A stretch of DNA of 64,000 nt from Acinetobacter schindleri CIP 107287 (GCF_000368625.1 NZ_KB849576.1:186001-250000); one strand, 5' to 3'. Counted from the first letter of the stretch, positions 25,629 through 35,694 are shown. Program-made: numbers and translations. The notes: generated from the letters alone by a model not told the origin.

Positions 25629-26171
25629 ATGAGCAATATGTCTACTTCATTGTGGTCTCACATTCGTACTGTCCAGGATTTTCCAAAGCCGGGTATTAGT
25701 TTCTTTGACTTAACACCGCTTTTCATGAATAACATCGGTCCATTAACTGATGCTTTGATTGCAAGCATTCCTGCTGAAAAACTGGCAGAAGTAGATAGCT
25801 TTATTGCTGTTGAAGCACGTGGCTTTGTATTGGCAAGCTTGTTGGCACAACGTACCGGCAAGGGCCTGTTACTGGTTCGCAAGGCAGGTAAATTACCACC
25901 TCCAGTGGTTGGTGTGGGTTATAGCCTGGAATACGGTCTGGACCGTCTGGAAATGTCTGCTGAGGTTCAATCACAAAAAGTGATTATTGTAGATGACGTA
26001 TTGGCTACTGGCGGTACATTGAAAGCTGTCAATGAACTGGCTGAAAAATGTAATCATAAAGTACTCGGCGCGAGCATTTTTCTTGATCTACCTGATTTAC
26101 ATAGTGATCTTGGGCTGAATATCTGGTCTGTATTGGATGACAAATCGAAGCCTGAAGCTAATGCCGCTTAA
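25629..26171 (+). CDS. apt: Adenine phosphoribosyltransferase
   Basis: 180 aa, the usual length. It converts adenine and PRPP to AMP in purine salvage. The PRPP-binding loop VIIVDDVLATGGTLKAV is near residue 120, the adenine-side FIAVEARGFVLASLLA near 57, and the flexible-loop GKLPPPVVGVGYSLEYG between them. The start is either 25629 or the ATG at 25638; neither has a strong Shine-Dalgarno. It ends in its own terminator. Confidence 0.95.
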   Translation: MSNMSTSLWSHIRTVQDFPKPGISFFDLTPLFMNNIGPLTDALIASIPAEKLAEVDSFIAVEARGFVLASLLAQRTGKGLLLVRKAGKLPPPVVGVGYSLEYGLDRLEMSAEVQSQKVIIVDDVLATGGTLKAVNELAEKCNHKVLGASIFLDLPDLHSDLGLNIWSVLDDKSKPEANAA

Positions 26172-26186
26172 GCGCAACAGATGAAT

Positions 26187-26217
26187 AAAAAGCCCTGCAA
26201 TATGCAGGGCTTTTTTT
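26187..26217 (+). terminator. Terminator after apt
   Basis: AAAAAGCCCTGCA / TGCAGGGCTTTTTTT hairpin with a short ATA loop. Confidence 0.92.
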
Positions 26218-26239
26218 ATGGCTTCTTTAAATGTAATAC

Positions 26240-26746
26240 TTAACTTTTTTGCAGATTCTGTTGAATTTGCAGGATCAGGGGATTGATCCGTTCCGGTGTT
26301 TCAAGGCGATGATGTCCACCGGGAACCGCTTCTACCTGCATATAATCTTCTAGTTGGGACTGTACTGCATGCATATCCAGTATTTCATCGCCTAACTCAA
26401 TATAGGCAAGCTGAGGAATGTCATGCTGTAGGTCATTATCACAAATTGCAGGATAATCATCGCGGAAATAGGGGGCTAGGCTTGGATTGGCAATTACACA
26501 AGGAATCTGGTGTTGCTGTGACATTTTCAGTGCCCAGTAACCCCCCAGACTATGCCCAACCAGAATATCTGGATGAATTTTTTCAATCATCTCGTTATAA
26601 AACTCTGCCACAGTCGCATAATTGAGGTTGCGGTAATCCACATCAATGCAATATTTATGATCGGCATCGATGGCATGGAATTTCGTAGATTCTCGTGAAG
26701 AATCAAGTCCATGAAAAAAAAGGATTTTAGAGGTGCATTGGCTCAT
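26240..26746 (-). CDS. YqiA/YcfP-type alpha/beta hydrolase
   Basis: 168 aa from the ATG at 26746. It is a compact alpha/beta hydrolase resembling the YqiA/YcfP (UPF0227) esterases: an N-terminal ILFFHGLDSSRES strand-turn, the nucleophile in LVGHSLGGYWALK, an acid in ELGDEILD and a terminal GGHHRLETPERI histidine. Probably a small cytosolic esterase; substrate unknown. It is convergent with apt. No strong ribosome-binding site was seen. Confidence 0.8.
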   Translation of the reverse strand: MSQCTSKILFFHGLDSSRESTKFHAIDADHKYCIDVDYRNLNYATVAEFYNEMIEKIHPDILVGHSLGGYWALKMSQQHQIPCVIANPSLAPYFRDDYPAICDNDLQHDIPQLAYIELGDEILDMHAVQSQLEDYMQVEAVPGGHHRLETPERINPLILQIQQNLQKS

Positions 26747-27122
26747 TATGGTGGTTCGTATCAATTCGTTTTATGGTCCGGCAATGATTTGCGTCAGGGA
26801 GCATTGTAGAACTTCTATACAGGGAATGAAGTTAGCATTTGGTCTAAAGACTTTAGTCCAAGCCGACCTTAGTCAAAAAGACTGAAAGGTTCTGTAAAGA
26901 ATTTGATATTAAAACGTTATTTTTTGATTAATTGGTCAATTAAAACTGTATATTCCTCGGCTTGGTTAGGGTGAAAGGCCCTGCCCAAAAGAGGAATTTG
27001 AGCCTTCCCCAGATATTTGAAAAGAAAAGCCAATTGAGATGCTGCTGGACGCTACGATTTAACTGCAAAATCTGCTATTGTATGCACCTTCTATTTTTTA
27101 ACTAATCTTATTCGAGGCAGAG
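26747..27122. promoter_or_regulatory. lysS upstream region with CTAAAGACTTTAG palindrome
   Basis: 376 bp without a gene. It carries the palindrome CTAAAGACTTTAG (26844-26856) within GGTCTAAAGACTTTAGTCC. Its 10-mer GACTTTAGTC (26849-26858) recurs exactly in the sucA leader, and a related palindrome lies upstream of sdhC. No unambiguous -35/-10 pair was identified. Confidence 0.5.
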
Positions 27123-28652
27123 ATGACGCAAACTAACGCTCAATCGACTTCTGAACAAATCATTTCCGAAAACGATTTAATTGCACAGCGTCATGCCAAG
27201 TTAAAGCAAATCGAAGATCAAGCCAAGGAAACTGGCAAGAGCCCATGGCCAAATACTTTCAAGCGTGAGCACTACGCGCAAGATCTTCAAGACCAGTTCG
27301 CTGACCAGTCAAAAGAAGAAATTGAAGCAGGCGAAAAGGTGTATGTAAAAGTTGCGGGTCGTGTGATGTTGAACCGTGGTTCATTCATCGTAATTCAGGA
27401 CATGACTGGCCGTATTCAGCTTTATGTTCCTCGTAAAGAATTAGATGCTGAAGTACTTGCTACAATTAAAGGTCTAGACCTTGGTGATATCATTGCCGTT
27501 GAAGGTTATATCGGTCGTTCGGGTAAAGGCGACCTGTATGTACATATCGAACAATTCGAATTATTAACAAAATCACTTCGTCCACTTCCAGACAAATTCC
27601 ACGGCTTAACAGATACAGAAGTGAAGTATCGTAAGCGTTATCTGGATCTGATCGTGAACGAAGAAACACGTAAGACTTTTGAAATCCGCGCTAAAGTTGT
27701 CGCTGGTATCCGTAACTTCCTAACTGAAAAACGTTACATGGAAGTGGAAACGCCAATGATGCACGTGATTCCAGGTGGTGCTTCTGCGCGTCCATTTGAA
27801 ACGCATCACAATGCGTTGGACATGCCACTGTTTTTGCGTATTGCACCTGAGCTTTATTTGAAACGTCTGGTTGTCGGTGGTTTTGAGCGTGTGTTCGAAA
27901 TTAACCGTAACTTCCGTAATGAAGGTGTTTCAACTCGTCATAACCCGGAATTCACCATGATCGAGTTCTACCAGGCTTATGCAGACTATAAAGACCTGAT
28001 GGAACTGACTGAGCAAATGCTGGAAAAACTGGCATTGGATATTTTGGGTACAACTGACGTGCCTTATGGCGAAGAAGTATTTAGCTTCAAAGGTCCATTC
28101 AAGAAAATCTCAATGTTTGATGCGATTCTTGAGCACAACCCACAGTTCACGCCTGAAAATGTAGGCGACCGTGACTTTCTGGCAAAATACGTTCAGGAAG
28201 AGCTGAAAGAACAGGTGAAACCAGGTTTTGGTTTGGGCAAACTGCAAACTATCGTGTTTGAAGAAACAGTAGAAACTAAACTGCGTCAGCCAACATTCAT
28301 TACTGAATATCCAGCAGAAACTTCTCCACTGGCGCGTCGTAATGATGACAATCCACACATCACTGACCGTTTCGAATTCTTTATTGGTGGTCGTGAGCTG
28401 GCAAATGGTTTCTCGGAATTGAATGATCCGATCGACCAGGCTGAGCGCTTCCAGGCACAGGTTGCCGAGAAAGACGCAGGCGATGATGAAGCAATGCACT
28501 TCGATGCAGACTTTATTGAAGCATTAGAATATGGCTTACCTCCAACAGCGGGTGAAGGTATCGGTATTGACCGTCTGGTGATGATCTTTGCCAATGCGCC
28601 AAGTATCCGTGACGTGATCCTGTTCCCGCACATGCGTCATAAACACGCTTAA
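27123..28652 (+). CDS. lysS: Lysyl-tRNA synthetase, class II
   Basis: 509 aa, typical length. An N-terminal OB-fold anticodon-binding domain (about 65-155, with [12 protein letters not shown]) is followed by the class II core: motif 2 in [20 protein letters not shown] and motif 3 in [20 protein letters not shown] near the C-terminus. It charges tRNA-Lys in the cytosol. GAGGCAGAG precedes the ATG. It ends in a strong terminator and is a single-gene unit. Confidence 0.97.
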   Translation: MTQTNAQSTSEQIISENDLIAQRHAKLKQIEDQAKETGKSPWPNTFKREHYAQDLQDQFADQSKEEIEAGEKVYVKVAGRVMLNRGSFIVIQDMTGRIQLYVPRKELDAEVLATIKGLDLGDIIAVEGYIGRSGKGDLYVHIEQFELLTKSLRPLPDKFHGLTDTEVKYRKRYLDLIVNEETRKTFEIRAKVVAGIRNFLTEKRYMEVETPMMHVIPGGASARPFETHHNALDMPLFLRIAPELYLKRLVVGGFERVFEINRNFRNEGVSTRHNPEFTMIEFYQAYADYKDLMELTEQMLEKLALDILGTTDVPYGEEVFSFKGPFKKISMFDAILEHNPQFTPENVGDRDFLAKYVQEELKEQVKPGFGLGKLQTIVFEETVETKLRQPTFITEYPAETSPLARRNDDNPHITDRFEFFIGGRELANGFSELNDPIDQAERFQAQVAEKDAGDDEAMHFDADFIEALEYGLPPTAGEGIGIDRLVMIFANAPSIRDVILFPHMRHKHA

Positions 28653-28666
28653 GTATAAACACAAAA

Positions 28667-28696
28667 AAAACCCGCACATGTTGCGGGTTTTTTATT
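28667..28696 (+). terminator. Terminator after lysS
   Basis: AAAACCCGCA / TGCGGGTTTT hairpin followed by TT, starting 15 bases after the stop. Confidence 0.92.
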
Positions 28697-28771
28697 AGCT
28701 TTTTTTGCTACATAAGCTAGATATTGTAAAAGAGCAGCGTGAACTAAAATGATTTTTATAAAAGTTTCAGA

Positions 28772-28806
28772 CAAAAAAAACGCAATGATTGGGGTTGTCA
28801 TTGCGT
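28772..28806 (-). terminator. Minus-strand terminator of the candidate small RNA
   Basis: Read on the minus strand, ACGCAATGA and TCATTGCGT pair around a 9-nt loop and are followed by eight T residues. The plus strand has no T-run after the hairpin, so the direction is clear. Confidence 0.8.
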
Positions 28807-28920
28807 AGAAAAAGGAAAAACTTGTTGCAAATGAAACTGTGGAGAATGTTTCTTGCTATTTCCTGAATATGTTTTCATATTAAAACTGGCTTGTTATTTT
28901 TACATTGGTAAACGTGTAAA
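28772..28920 (-). ncRNA. Candidate small RNA between lysS and trpS
   Basis: A minus-strand intrinsic terminator sits at 28772-28806 with no minus-strand gene ending at it: trpS has its own terminator at 29003-29028, and lysS runs on the plus strand. Something starting between 28807 and about 29000 on the minus strand is therefore expected. The 5' end is uncertain; TAATAT-like and TTTACA-like elements are present near 28880-28920 but no clean promoter. From memory, Acinetobacter baylyi has a small RNA, Aar, encoded next to trpS; this may be its counterpart. There is no open frame of note here. Confidence 0.45.
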
Positions 28921-29002
28921 GAGCTGTTAACTAAAGTAAGTTTTTCTACCTTTGTGTGACAGAAAAAAGCAACTATGAATCAAATGTGTAGGAATTCAAT
29001 AA

Positions 29003-29028
29003 AAAAGCCCTTCATGTGAAGGGCTTTT
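29003..29028 (-). terminator. Terminator after trpS
   Basis: AAAAGCCCTTCA / TGAAGGGCTTTT hairpin with flanking A-run, 18 bases beyond the trpS stop on the minus strand. Confidence 0.88.
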
Positions 29029-29045
29029 CAAAATTTATCCAAGCA

Positions 29046-30059
29046 TTAGAAGTGGAACACGCCAAGGGCAGTTTTAACTTCATCCAAAGTCGCTTGAGTA
29101 ATATCACGGCATTTGTCTGTACCAGTCTTGAGTACATCCATAATGTAGTCAGGATCTTTAGAAAGTTCCATACGACGTTCACGAATTGGACCGATTAATT
29201 CTTTCAAAATACTTTCAAGACGTTTTTTCACTGTACCATCACCCAAACCACCACGGCGGTAATGGGCTTTTAGTTCTTCCAGTTCTTCTTTGTTGGTATC
29301 GAACGCATCCAGGTAAGTAAATACCACGTTACCTTCAACCTGACCTGGATCTTCAATACGCAGGTGGTTCGGATCCGTATACATTGCGTTAACGGCTTTC
29401 TTGATATCTTTGTCTGATGCATCTAGCACAATGGTATTGCCTAAAGATTTAGACATTTTCGCCTTACCATCAAAGCCTGGTAAACGGCCAACGTTAGATA
29501 GCAAGGCTTTACATTCTGGAAGTAGCTCACGACCTACCTGACGGTTCAGACGACGCACAATTTCGTTAGTCTGTTCAATCATTGGGATCTGGTCTTCACC
29601 CACTGGAACCACAGTCGCTTTGAATGCAGTAATGTCCGCGGCCTGCGCCACTGGATAGCACAAGAAGCCTGCCGGAATATCACGCTCAAAACCACGCATC
29701 TGAATTTCAGACTTAATCGTTGGGTTACGCTCGAGACGTGAAACAGTCACGAAGTTGAGGTAAAGCATGGTCAATTCATTGAGGGCAGGAAGGCAAGACT
29801 GAACACAGATTGTGGTTTTAGTCGGATCAATGCCTACCGCAAGATAATCTGTTGCAACTTCAATAATGTTACGACGTACTTTTTCGAAGTTATCTGCATT
29901 GTCTGTCAAGGCCTGTGCATCTGCCAGTAGAAGATGCTGATGGTGAGAATCCTGTAAACCCACGCGAGAGCGTAATGAACCAACAAAGTGACCGAGGTGA
30001 AGTTGTCCGGTAGGACGGTCGCCAGTCAAGATCACTGGACGATTATCTTGATTACTCAT
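29046..30059 (-). CDS. trpS: Tryptophanyl-tRNA synthetase, class I
   Basis: 337 aa. The class I signatures are HLGHF (HIGH-type, about residue 20, in GDRPTGQLHLGHFVGSL) and KMSKS in GKAKMSKSLGNTIVLD near 205. It attaches Trp to tRNA-Trp. A GGAATAG element precedes the ATG. It is divergent from the DUF808 gene and transcribed toward the candidate small RNA, from which it is separated by a terminator. Confidence 0.96.
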   Translation of the reverse strand: MSNQDNRPVILTGDRPTGQLHLGHFVGSLRSRVGLQDSHHQHLLLADAQALTDNADNFEKVRRNIIEVATDYLAVGIDPTKTTICVQSCLPALNELTMLYLNFVTVSRLERNPTIKSEIQMRGFERDIPAGFLCYPVAQAADITAFKATVVPVGEDQIPMIEQTNEIVRRLNRQVGRELLPECKALLSNVGRLPGFDGKAKMSKSLGNTIVLDASDKDIKKAVNAMYTDPNHLRIEDPGQVEGNVVFTYLDAFDTNKEELEELKAHYRRGGLGDGTVKKRLESILKELIGPIRERRMELSKDPDYIMDVLKTGTDKCRDITQATLDEVKTALGVFHF

Positions 30060-30247
30060 TATCTATTCCAAAACAGTAGTCGTACTATATTCAAATTTTT
30101 AGGATCGCAACATTGTACGGCATTCTGTTTTTGAATGTCAGTCACAATGAATCACAGTAATAAAAAATCTCTGAAATTAAAGAAGTAATACAATCTTTCT
30201 GCTGCTTTTTGATTAGAATATTTTTACATTTATAAGGAATAACAAGA

Positions 30248-31174
30248 ATGGCGAGTAGCTTATTAATATTATTGGATGATATAGCCACAGTTCTAGATGA
30301 TGTTGCAGTCATGAGTAAAATGGCGGCAAAAAAAACGGCCGGGGTTTTGGGAGATGATCTGGCGCTCAATGCTCAACAGGTAAGCGGTGTACGTGCCGAA
30401 CGTGAACTTCCGGTGGTATGGAGCGTCGCCAAAGGTTCTTTTGTCAATAAACTCATTCTTGTTCCTTTGGCCTTGCTGATCAGTGTGGTTGCACCATGGT
30501 TAATTAATCCTTTATTGATGATTGGCGGCTTGTTCCTGTGTTATGAAGGCGTAGAAAAAGTACTGCATAGTCTCAAACATAGAAAAGCCAAAACTGAAGA
30601 AGCTGCGCAAGCAGAATTAAACGCAATCGAAACGGATCTGGTTAAATTTGAAAAAGATAAAATTAAAGGTGCGATTCGTACTGACTTTATTTTGTCAGCT
30701 GAAATTGTCGTGATTTCCTTGGGTACTGTTGCAGCGGCTGCTTTTTCCACCAAGGTGATGGTGCTTTCAACGATTGCTGTAGCCATGACCATCGGAGTGT
30801 ATGGCTTTGTGGCCATGATTGTGAAAATTGATGATGTAGGTTTGCACTTGAGCAAGCAGGCATCGAGTTTCAAGCAAAGTGTAGGACGAGGCTTGTTAGC
30901 TTTTGCACCCAAACTGATGAAAACTTTAACCATTGTGGGAACAATTGCCATGTTCCTGGTCGGTGGCGGGATTATTGCTCACGCCATTCCATGGTTTCAT
31001 CATTTCACTGAAGATTCAGTCGAGTATGTAGAGCACATTCCTACAATGGGCAGTATTATAGGTGCAGTTACGCCAACACTTATTAATTTAGTCATTGGTT
31101 TTATCGCAGGGCTCTTGGTATTCATTGTTATTGGCTTCATTCAAAAGATCAGATCAAAATCAAAGCAGGCATAA
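30248..31174 (+). CDS. DUF808 family inner-membrane protein
   Basis: 308 aa. The opening [18 protein letters not shown] and the following [19 protein letters not shown] are characteristic of the DUF808 (YedI-like) family of integral membrane proteins. Four or five hydrophobic segments are visible ([50 protein letters not shown], and a C-terminal [16 protein letters not shown]). Function unknown. AGGAATAACAAG precedes the ATG. The next gene (31224) is on the same strand 49 bp on and could be co-transcribed. Confidence 0.85.
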   Translation: MASSLLILLDDIATVLDDVAVMSKMAAKKTAGVLGDDLALNAQQVSGVRAERELPVVWSVAKGSFVNKLILVPLALLISVVAPWLINPLLMIGGLFLCYEGVEKVLHSLKHRKAKTEEAAQAELNAIETDLVKFEKDKIKGAIRTDFILSAEIVVISLGTVAAAAFSTKVMVLSTIAVAMTIGVYGFVAMIVKIDDVGLHLSKQASSFKQSVGRGLLAFAPKLMKTLTIVGTIAMFLVGGGIIAHAIPWFHHFTEDSVEYVEHIPTMGSIIGAVTPTLINLVIGFIAGLLVFIVIGFIQKIRSKSKQA

Positions 31175-31223
31175 TTTTGGTTGGCTAGAAGTAAGTCAAA
31201 ATTAAACTATAAGGAATCTTACT

Positions 31224-32126
31224 ATGCGCTGGAAAGGTCGTCGAGTTAGTAGCAATGTTGAAGACCGCCGTGGTGGGGGTGCCAAAGCGGGTGGTATCAG
31301 TATTCTGGGGCTGATTGTGGCTTTTGTTGCCTGGAAATTTTTTGGTGTAGATCCGCAACAAGCTTATCAAGCCACCAAGCAGGTAACACAAGGCGTTTCC
31401 AGTGCTGAAATGCGTGGTCTGGAAAATCCAACGCCAGAGCAGCAAGAAGCAATTGACTTTGTCGGAACTGTACTTGCCGATACAGAAGATACCTGGTCAC
31501 AGGTGTTTCAGCAGCAGCTGAATCAGCAGTATACCGCCCCTAAATTGGTACTCTTCAACGGTGTGGTGAATTCAGGTTGTGGTGCGGCGCAATCCGCTAT
31601 GGGACCTTTTTATTGTCCGGCAGATCAGAAAGTGTATATCGACACGACCTTCTTTAGGGATATGCGTAGCCAGATGGGCATTAGTGGTGAGCAGAATTCA
31701 ACTGAGCTATCGCGTAATGATCAGGCTGGTGACTTTGCTCAAGCATATGTCGTGGCACATGAGGTTGGACATCACATCCAGACCATCTTGGGTATTTCTT
31801 CTCAGGTACAGCAGGCACGCCAGCAAGCAACAAAGGCACAAGCGAATCAGCTATCAGTCTATCAGGAGCTGCAAGCCGACTGTCTGGCGGGAGTATGGGC
31901 TTATCATAATCATGAGCGTACCCAATTCCTGGAACAGGGTGATGTACAGGAAGCCATGGATGCAGCGCATAAGATTGGTGATGACTATTTACAGAAAAAA
32001 GCCCAAGGACATGTGGTGCCAGATAGCTTTACTCATGGGACCAGTGCGCAACGCGTACAATGGTTTAATACTGGTCTGAAATCTGGTCAGATGGCAGACT
32101 GCGATACTTTTAATAAAGGTATTTAA
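31224..32126 (+). CDS. Neutral zinc metallopeptidase, YpfJ family
   Basis: 300 aa. A short cytoplasmic N-terminus (MRWKGRRVSSNVEDRRGGG, typical of the family) is followed by one TM (residues 24-40) and an extracytoplasmic peptidase domain. The zinc site is the HEVGH of VVAHEVGHHIQ (His179, Glu180, His183); the third ligand probably lies in ELQADCLAGVW. Peptidase activity is inferred from the HExxH motif and not from knowledge of a substrate. AAGGAAT precedes the ATG. Confidence 0.87.
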   Translation: MRWKGRRVSSNVEDRRGGGAKAGGISILGLIVAFVAWKFFGVDPQQAYQATKQVTQGVSSAEMRGLENPTPEQQEAIDFVGTVLADTEDTWSQVFQQQLNQQYTAPKLVLFNGVVNSGCGAAQSAMGPFYCPADQKVYIDTTFFRDMRSQMGISGEQNSTELSRNDQAGDFAQAYVVAHEVGHHIQTILGISSQVQQARQQATKAQANQLSVYQELQADCLAGVWAYHNHERTQFLEQGDVQEAMDAAHKIGDDYLQKKAQGHVVPDSFTHGTSAQRVQWFNTGLKSGQMADCDTFNKGI

Positions 32127-32211
32127 TATCCTAAAGGTATTTAGATCTATTTAAAGTGCCAGATGAAATCAAAAAAGAGCAGTTGCTTCTTTTTCTTGAG
32201 CATAGAAAAAC

Positions 32212-32766
32212 CTATTTATTCAGAAATCGCTGAAAATTCCTGAGCAGCTTGAAGCTGACAAATAAAGCAGCTAAAGCAAATAAGCTAATACCAAAGACTA
32301 CATATTTCAACCCAGCAATGTCCTGCTGATAAAATTGCTGAATCTCATTAGCAGAATAGGAAAATTCTGAAATCTGACCAGTGCGGCTATCTTTATATTT
32401 AACCTGTTGAATATAAGAAAACTCACCTGCCTTAAACAGTTTTACCTGATCAATCTGACGGGTATGAGACTGATTAAAGTCATCGCTACACAACGCCGTA
32501 TAATGGGTGCAACTACTTTTGGAAATATAACCATTCCCTGCAATCAGAACAAAAATGGCGTGATCTGGTTTCTGGTTATTGGACAGCAAAACATACTGCT
32601 GATCTGGTGAGCTGGTTAAGTTAAGTGACTTGCCTTGTTGATAATACTGCTCGGCCTGCATGATCTCCTGAATTTTGGCAAAACAGGTAAAACACAATGC
32701 AAGCGTGACCAAAAAAATCACAGTAGCAAGAAAAAGACGGAAAACAAGTTTAACGGTTTGATGCAT
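32212..32766 (-). CDS. Hypothetical two-TM membrane protein
   Basis: Not recognised. 184 aa with a TM near residues 8-30 (LFLATVIFLVTLALCFTCF), an extracytoplasmic domain of about 110 residues containing two cysteines in SSCTHYTALCSDD that could form a disulphide, and a second TM near 152-172. The topology resembles small DUF3592-like membrane proteins, though the match is not secure. Convergent with the metalloprotease gene and divergent from the antiporter. Confidence 0.65.
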   Translation of the reverse strand: MHQTVKLVFRLFLATVIFLVTLALCFTCFAKIQEIMQAEQYYQQGKSLNLTSSPDQQYVLLSNNQKPDHAIFVLIAGNGYISKSSCTHYTALCSDDFNQSHTRQIDQVKLFKAGEFSYIQQVKYKDSRTGQISEFSYSANEIQQFYQQDIAGLKYVVFGISLFALAALFVSFKLLRNFQRFLNK

Positions 32767-32988
32767 GAGAGAAGGATTCAGAAGAACTGGTAAAAGAATA
32801 CAGCAAAGTACTAAGATGGAATTGTATGATAAACCACCATTTGAAACTATTGAAAAGAAACTTAACTAAATAGCAAAATAAACAGGATTAAAATTATTTC
32901 ATCCGGAAATGCTTTTTCATTTGATATTTTATTTTTAAATAAGCCAAATCACTCATTTTCAGGAATGAGGCGCGCTTTAAGGGAACCC

Positions 32989-34488
32989 ATGGGCAATTTC
33001 TTTTTCTTACAACTTTTGACCGTTGTTTTTGCATTATCTATTGCCACGACATTATTTAATAAAAGAGTGCTAGGTTTTCCTCAAGCGATTGGTGTTCCGA
33101 TTGTTTCTGCAATTTTTGTATTTATCCTGCAATGGGGCGCGAGCCTGCTACAGGGCAATCCTTTTTTCAGTATCAATATTGCCAATATTGAAAATGCAGT
33201 CCGGCATATCGATTTTTATGATTTTCTGATTAACGGTGTCATCTGTTTTATTTTGACCTCATCTGCGCTGAAATTTAAGGTTTCCGATTTGCGCAATCAT
33301 TGGCGTCCAATCGGAATTCTGGCCAGTCTGGCGCTGGTGATCTGTGCAGTCTTGTTTGGTCTAGTCCTGTATGGTTATCAGTTCCTGATCGGTAAGCATG
33401 TTGATCTGTTGGTATTACTATTACTGGGCGCAGCATTAGGTGCAACGGACCCGATCGGAATTAAAGGGGTGCTCAGTTCAGTTCGTGCACCGCATCACTT
33501 AATGGTAAAACTGGAAGGTGAGTCACTATTTAACGATGCGATGTGTATTGCCTTGTTTATGACGCTTTTGAATGTATTACAGGGTGAGAACTTTACCTTA
33601 TGGGGCGTACTGCAAACACTGCTCTACGAAATTGTGGTGGCTGTATTCATTGGTGTGGTATTTGGTTGGGCAATCCTACGCATTCTTCGCGGCAAACATG
33701 AAATGGAATCCCTGATTCTAACCACTGCATTACTGGCTTGTGGTTCCTATCTGGTGGCTTTGCTAGCGCATGCTTCTGCACCAATTGCCTGTGTGATTGG
33801 AGGCCTGATCGTTGGTAATAAATGGAAGGAAATTCTGGCGGATGCTGATATTGGTGATGTAAACCATTTCTGGCATACGGTTGAAGGAATTATTAATTCT
33901 TTCCTGTTTACCCTGATTGGTCTTGAACTGTTTATTCTGGATTTAAGCACTAGCCTGATTCTGGGTGGAATCGTGGCTTTTATTATTCTGCATGTGGTAC
34001 GTTTCGCAGCAAACTTCCTGTCTTTTTCCATGTTTCCACATTTGCGTAAAAAACGTTATAACGGCAGTCTTGCGATTCTCTCTTGGGGTGGTGTCCGTGG
34101 TGGAATTTCTTTAGCTTTGATTCTAGCTGTTGCCAATGTTCCGCAACTAAAAGAGTACAGCAGTATTCTGGTCGGTTATACCTTTATTGTGGTGCTGTTA
34201 TCCGGTGTGGTTTGTGGTCTAGGTTTACCAGCTGTAATGAATGCCTTTTATTATAATCCGAATGAAGAGAAAGAAGGCTGGAAAGGCTGGTATCAGCAGA
34301 TGTGCCATAAAATGAACCGTAAAGGTTTTCAATACATTATCGGTGAAGATGCAAATGGCAATGAAATTATTACGGTGTACAAGCCTGAAAGCCTGATTGA
34401 TGAAAAAGATGAAGATGGCGTAGCAGCAGTGCATAATCCTGAAAAAGTACACGAAGTGAAACGTCTGGAAAGTCCGGATAACTTCTAA
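32989..34488 (+). CDS. Na+/H+ antiporter, CPA1/NhaP type
   Basis: 499 aa from the ATG at 32989 (GGGA six bases upstream). The ATG at 32965 has AGGA almost touching it and was rejected. About twelve hydrophobic segments. Family hallmarks are GAALGATDPIGIKGVL (the ion-binding Asp of the ATDP motif), EGESLFNDAMCIALF and SWGGVRGGISLALIL. A hydrophilic C-terminal tail of some 80 residues follows the last TM. Predicted role: proton-driven export of sodium (or potassium) for pH and salt homeostasis. Confidence 0.9.
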   Translation: MGNFFFLQLLTVVFALSIATTLFNKRVLGFPQAIGVPIVSAIFVFILQWGASLLQGNPFFSINIANIENAVRHIDFYDFLINGVICFILTSSALKFKVSDLRNHWRPIGILASLALVICAVLFGLVLYGYQFLIGKHVDLLVLLLLGAALGATDPIGIKGVLSSVRAPHHLMVKLEGESLFNDAMCIALFMTLLNVLQGENFTLWGVLQTLLYEIVVAVFIGVVFGWAILRILRGKHEMESLILTTALLACGSYLVALLAHASAPIACVIGGLIVGNKWKEILADADIGDVNHFWHTVEGIINSFLFTLIGLELFILDLSTSLILGGIVAFIILHVVRFAANFLSFSMFPHLRKKRYNGSLAILSWGGVRGGISLALILAVANVPQLKEYSSILVGYTFIVVLLSGVVCGLGLPAVMNAFYYNPNEEKEGWKGWYQQMCHKMNRKGFQYIIGEDANGNEIITVYKPESLIDEKDEDGVAAVHNPEKVHEVKRLESPDNF

Positions 34489-34591
34489 AATACTTTTGAT
34501 TTAAAAAAGAGAATTTTTGGATTGTCTTTTTTATTTCCTAGATATTAACTTGGTGAGTTTGAATCCAAATATTATGATCAAAGCAGCTTAA

Positions 34592-34939
34592 ATGGATATA
34601 TTGAAAATGCCAGCCAAACCCAGTGATGAACTTGCCCGAATGATTCTTGGTGTGATTGCATTAATCCCTCGGGGGAAAGTTGCCAGCTATGGTCAGCTGG
34701 CCCAGCTTGCAGGATTGCCACGACATGCACGTCTGGTTGGACGGGTACTGAGGGATATGGATGAAGCATCTGATTTACCTTGGCATCGCGTCGTTAGTTC
34801 GCAAGGCAAAATCAGTGTGCAAAAACTGGATGAACAGGGAATGAACATTCAGGCAGGTAAATTACTGGAAGAAGGAGTTGCAGTTATTAAGGGTAAAATT
34901 AATCTGAAACTCTACCAATGGGATGGCAGCATCCAATAA
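34592..34939 (+). CDS. Alkyltransferase-like (ATL) DNA-damage recognition protein, MGMT family
   Basis: 115 aa, equivalent to the C-terminal DNA-binding domain of O6-alkylguanine-DNA alkyltransferase. The arginine-finger segment GRVLRDM and helix-turn-helix (GKVASYGQLAQLAG) are present. The active-site PCHRV is LPWHRVV here, with Trp64 in place of the reactive cysteine. In ATL proteins this substitution abolishes alkyl transfer, and the protein instead binds alkylated guanine and recruits nucleotide excision repair. An alternative start is the ATG at 34607. No strong ribosome-binding site was seen. Confidence 0.88.
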   Translation: MDILKMPAKPSDELARMILGVIALIPRGKVASYGQLAQLAGLPRHARLVGRVLRDMDEASDLPWHRVVSSQGKISVQKLDEQGMNIQAGKLLEEGVAVIKGKINLKLYQWDGSIQ

Positions 34940-34967
34940 AAATACCCCATGTGTACATGAGGTATTT
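34938..34967. terminator. Terminator between ATL gene and usp
   Basis: AAAATACCCCATG / CATGAGGTATTTT hairpin with a TGTA loop and A/T flanks, usable from both convergent genes. Confidence 0.8.
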
Positions 34968-34988
34968 TGAAGAGGATAAAATAATAAT

Positions 34989-35435
34989 TTATGCCTGACC
35001 ACGAACCACAAGCACTGGAACATCGGACTGTCCTAGAATGCTTTGAGCTACACTGCCAAGGAAGAATTTCTTGAACCCGGTACGGCCATGTGATCCAATC
35101 ACAATCAGGTCGGCACCTAAAGTTTTTGCTGCTTTGGCAATCTCGGTATTTACCACCTGACCTTCCAGCAACTGGGTATCTACCTGTACACCAGCTGTTT
35201 CAAAACGTTTTTTCGCTTCATCCAGGTTTTGCTGGATTGCAGTACGTGCACGTTCAATTAAATCATTGGTTTGTGCTGCGGTAATGTATTCAGCCGCAAT
35301 ATAAGGGTCTAAGGTCATCACCTGAACCACAGTGATTTTACCGTTAAAAGTTTTCGCCAGTTGTACTGCCTGATCTACCGCAGCATAAGCCGTTTCTGAA
35401 CCATCAATTGGAACTAAAATATGTTGAAAAGCCAT
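34989..35435 (-). CDS. Universal stress protein, UspA family
   Basis: 148 aa from the ATG at 35435 (GGAG seven bases upstream; the two ATGs further upstream are too close to that element). A single Usp domain: N-terminal FQHILVPIDGSETAY and the ATP-binding signature GSHGRTGFKKFFLGSVAQSI, which fits G-x2-G-x9-G-S, so it is an ATP-binding type. Likely a cytosolic stress/starvation protein. Confidence 0.92.
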   Translation of the reverse strand: MAFQHILVPIDGSETAYAAVDQAVQLAKTFNGKITVVQVMTLDPYIAAEYITAAQTNDLIERARTAIQQNLDEAKKRFETAGVQVDTQLLEGQVVNTEIAKAAKTLGADLIVIGSHGRTGFKKFFLGSVAQSILGQSDVPVLVVRGQA

Positions 35436-35694
35436 GGTCATTCTCCACATGTATTTATGGGTATTATAAAAATTTTAAACAATGCCTATGATCCGTCGGG
35501 CATGGTATTTTTTAAATAATAACGCTAATCAGGTTAAAATAAAACCAAGTAAATCCATATGGTTAAATAATGTTTTAGTAAAAATATTTTTTATAAATTA
35601 TTGTTTTATATTAAAAATAATAAAATATAGATTCATTTGTATTTTAAATGCTTCAAGCTGTCAGACTAAGGTCGCACCTAATAGATCATCTGCA

